Assembly (NCBI GenBank): GCA_035493895.1
Contig: DATJHM010000256.1
Location: forward strand, 1 to 17,596
Length of the DNA: 17,596 nucleotides
Direction: 5' to 3'
DNA from: DATJHM01 sp035493895
Lineage (GTDB): Bacteria; Chloroflexota; Ktedonobacteria; Ktedonobacterales; Ktedonobacteraceae
The translations under genes were made by a program, and so were the position numbers. Shown here piece by piece: positions 13,438 to 17,596 of this stretch; position 1 is the stretch's first letter, and every line of letters starts with the position of its first letter. Under the pieces are notes generated by a model, which was not told the origin of the DNA, searched no databases, and saw nothing but the letters and a program-made list of their open reading frames with translations.

Positions 13438-13920
13438 CTAGAAAAGTGACCAGCGCTTTTTTTTGGCTGGTAGCTCTTCTATATGTTCTTCACCGGTATC
13501 CAATTTCTGGTCTACCCACAGCAGGATCTGTTTGGAACTGACCGAGCCCTGGCTGAGATAGGGTTTGATTCTACGATCTCGTGTAAGCTGATCAATAAAG
13601 CGGTCGCGATTTTCGATGCCCAGGCCAGCGGGATAATTGGCGCGCGTGGTCGCGATGACCTCGTCAATGATGCTCTGTACGGCGTCAACCGGATCTTGTG
13701 CAGGCAGCTCGTCTGCTACCTCTGGAGAAGCCGTGGTGGTTGCTGTTGGTGTTGTTCCTCCTGTGTTGCTCTGTTGCGTACTCAGCCATTGAATCAGGGC
13801 CTGCGCCTGCTCGTCAGGGAATGTGAGGGCGAGGCTTGCCGTGGCGATGCGCAGAGCGCCGCTCTCGTCCAGGGAGACGGTATATTCGCCTATACGTGTT
13901 TCGCGAACAATTTGTGTCAT
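13438..13920 (-). CDS. Unrecognised two-part protein, 160 residues
   Basis: No family recognised. The N-terminal part (about 1-49, MTQIVRETRIGEYTVSLDESGALRIATASLALTF split over several beta-like strands, then EQAQALIQWLSTQQ) looks like a small beta-rich domain ending in a helix. A linker rich in Thr, Gly, Ala and Pro (about 50-72) leads to a mostly helical C-terminal part (DPVDAVQSIIDEVIATTRANYPAGLGIENRDRFIDQLTRDRRIKPYLSQGSVSSKQILLWVDQKLD). The tail is basic, KKKRWSLF. There is no signal peptide or membrane segment, so it is probably cytoplasmic. It is likely real because it has normal codon use, a plausible GAGAGGA ribosome binding site, a well-formed promoter and few alternative explanations. 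It is divergent from the tricorn gene. Confidence 0.7.
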   Translation of the reverse strand: MTQIVRETRIGEYTVSLDESGALRIATASLALTFPDEQAQALIQWLSTQQSNTGGTTPTATTTASPEVADELPAQDPVDAVQSIIDEVIATTRANYPAGLGIENRDRFIDQLTRDRRIKPYLSQGSVSSKQILLWVDQKLDTGEEHIEELPAKKKRWSLF

Positions 13921-14007
13921 TATGCGCCATCCTCTCTGTTGCTAATCTCTCAGGGCTTTATGCCTCTCTGCATATATGGTCGGCTTGTTGATGGAACATC
14001 TTGTGCT

Positions 14008-14037
14008 ATTCTAGCTCTTTCTATCTACGTTTGTCTA
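14008..14037 (-). promoter_or_regulatory. Promoter of the 160-residue unknown protein
   Basis: On the minus strand, TAGACA (14037-14032) and TAGAAT (14013-14008), each five of six, with an 18-bp spacer. Leader about 80 nt. Confidence 0.45.
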
Positions 14038-14125
14038 GCACTGATTGCGCCTTCTCATGGACGAAGATGATCTTATTCGAGATAAAATCGTTCTGATAGG
14101 GCATAGACTGCTGCAAAATAAGCTT

Positions 14126-14157
14126 TGATCGACACACCTGAAGCGCTGTGATACAAT
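14126..14157 (+). promoter_or_regulatory. Promoter of the tricorn protease gene
   Basis: TGATACAAT (14149-14157) is a TGn-extended -10 with TACAAT. TTGATC at 14125-14130 is a possible -35 but spaced about 21 bp, so the extended -10 probably carries recognition. Leader about 100 nt. Confidence 0.45.
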
Positions 14158-14262
14158 GGTTGTCGTGCTTCAATGGGTGTCTATTGCTGCTGCGTGTCCA
14201 TCTATCCATGGGTGCATGTGTGTCAATGCACTCGCCTCCACTATAACTACGAAGGGGTTGCT

Positions 14263-17547
<3,285 letters not shown>

Positions 17548-17596
17548 TCTGATCGCCGATCAATCCCGTAGAGTCGCCGCTTGTCTGCGACCGGGT

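Larger units (their letters stand above)
13921..14262. other. Divergent intergenic region between the unknown gene and tricorn protease
   Basis: 342 bp holding one predicted promoter for each direction (14008-14037 minus, 14126-14157 plus). An in-frame ATG at 14173 would extend the tricorn protein by 30 Cys/His/Tyr-rich residues but has no ribosome binding site. Confidence 0.55.

Noticed and set aside
17550..17562. Palindrome TGATCG-C-CGATCA after the tricorn stop
   Set aside because: Too short a loop for a stable hairpin and the window ends before any T-tract or next gene can be seen.

Overview
The window looks like a chromosomal segment from a free-living, GC-moderate bacterium, most likely a Ktedonobacteria-type Chloroflexota. 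That placement is an inference from gene content and style: a bacterial tricorn protease, small paralogous excisionase-type HTH proteins in long AT-rich intergenic stretches, an orphan NRPS adenylation remnant, and a Rickettsia/Thermus-like isocitrate dehydrogenase. No rRNA, tRNA, CRISPR array, transposase or phage gene was recognised.

Layout. (1) 1-933: the 3' part of an acyl-CoA dehydrogenase-family gene, converging on (2) a stand-alone second-type adenylate kinase on the minus strand (1052-1777). (3) 1778-5297 is an AT-rich accessory stretch of long non-coding DNA. It holds a truncated, motif-less NRPS adenylation fragment (2628-3635, with an apparent frameshifted relic of core A5 just beyond it) and two paralogous 63/73-residue MerR/excisionase-type HTH genes (4305-4496 and 5298-5519). 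The first HTH gene has a good promoter overlain by three ACAATG repeats spaced 10 and 11 bp. The second has a promoter about 260 nt upstream and a leader that can fold into four successive hairpins. (4) 5718-7172: NADP-type isocitrate dehydrogenase on the minus strand, separated from the HTH gene by a long perfect hairpin. (5) 7540-9809: an enoyl-CoA hydratase-fold protein lacking both catalytic glutamates, followed by a LarA-like (nickel-pincer lactate racemase family) protein with its key His/Lys residues intact. (6) 9859-12226, minus strand: a ClC H+/Cl- antiporter with two CBS domains, then a MarR regulator 28 bp downstream. These are probably one operon, with a TATCGT-TGT-ACGATA palindrome at the predicted transcription start. 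(7) 12537-13307: a classical SDR. (8) 13438-13920, minus strand: an unrecognised 160-residue two-part protein, divergent from (9) a full-length tricorn protease homologue (14263-17547) with all catalytic residues in place and a long charged insert.

Most coding genes are ordinary metabolism: the TCA cycle, acyl-CoA chemistry, peptide degradation and ion homeostasis. The parts most worth a second look are regulatory: the HTH-gene pair with its repeat-covered promoter and structured leader, and the putative MarR operator of the ClC-MarR operon. All coordinates, motifs and repeats were read by eye. Homology statements rest on remembered family motifs, not on a search.
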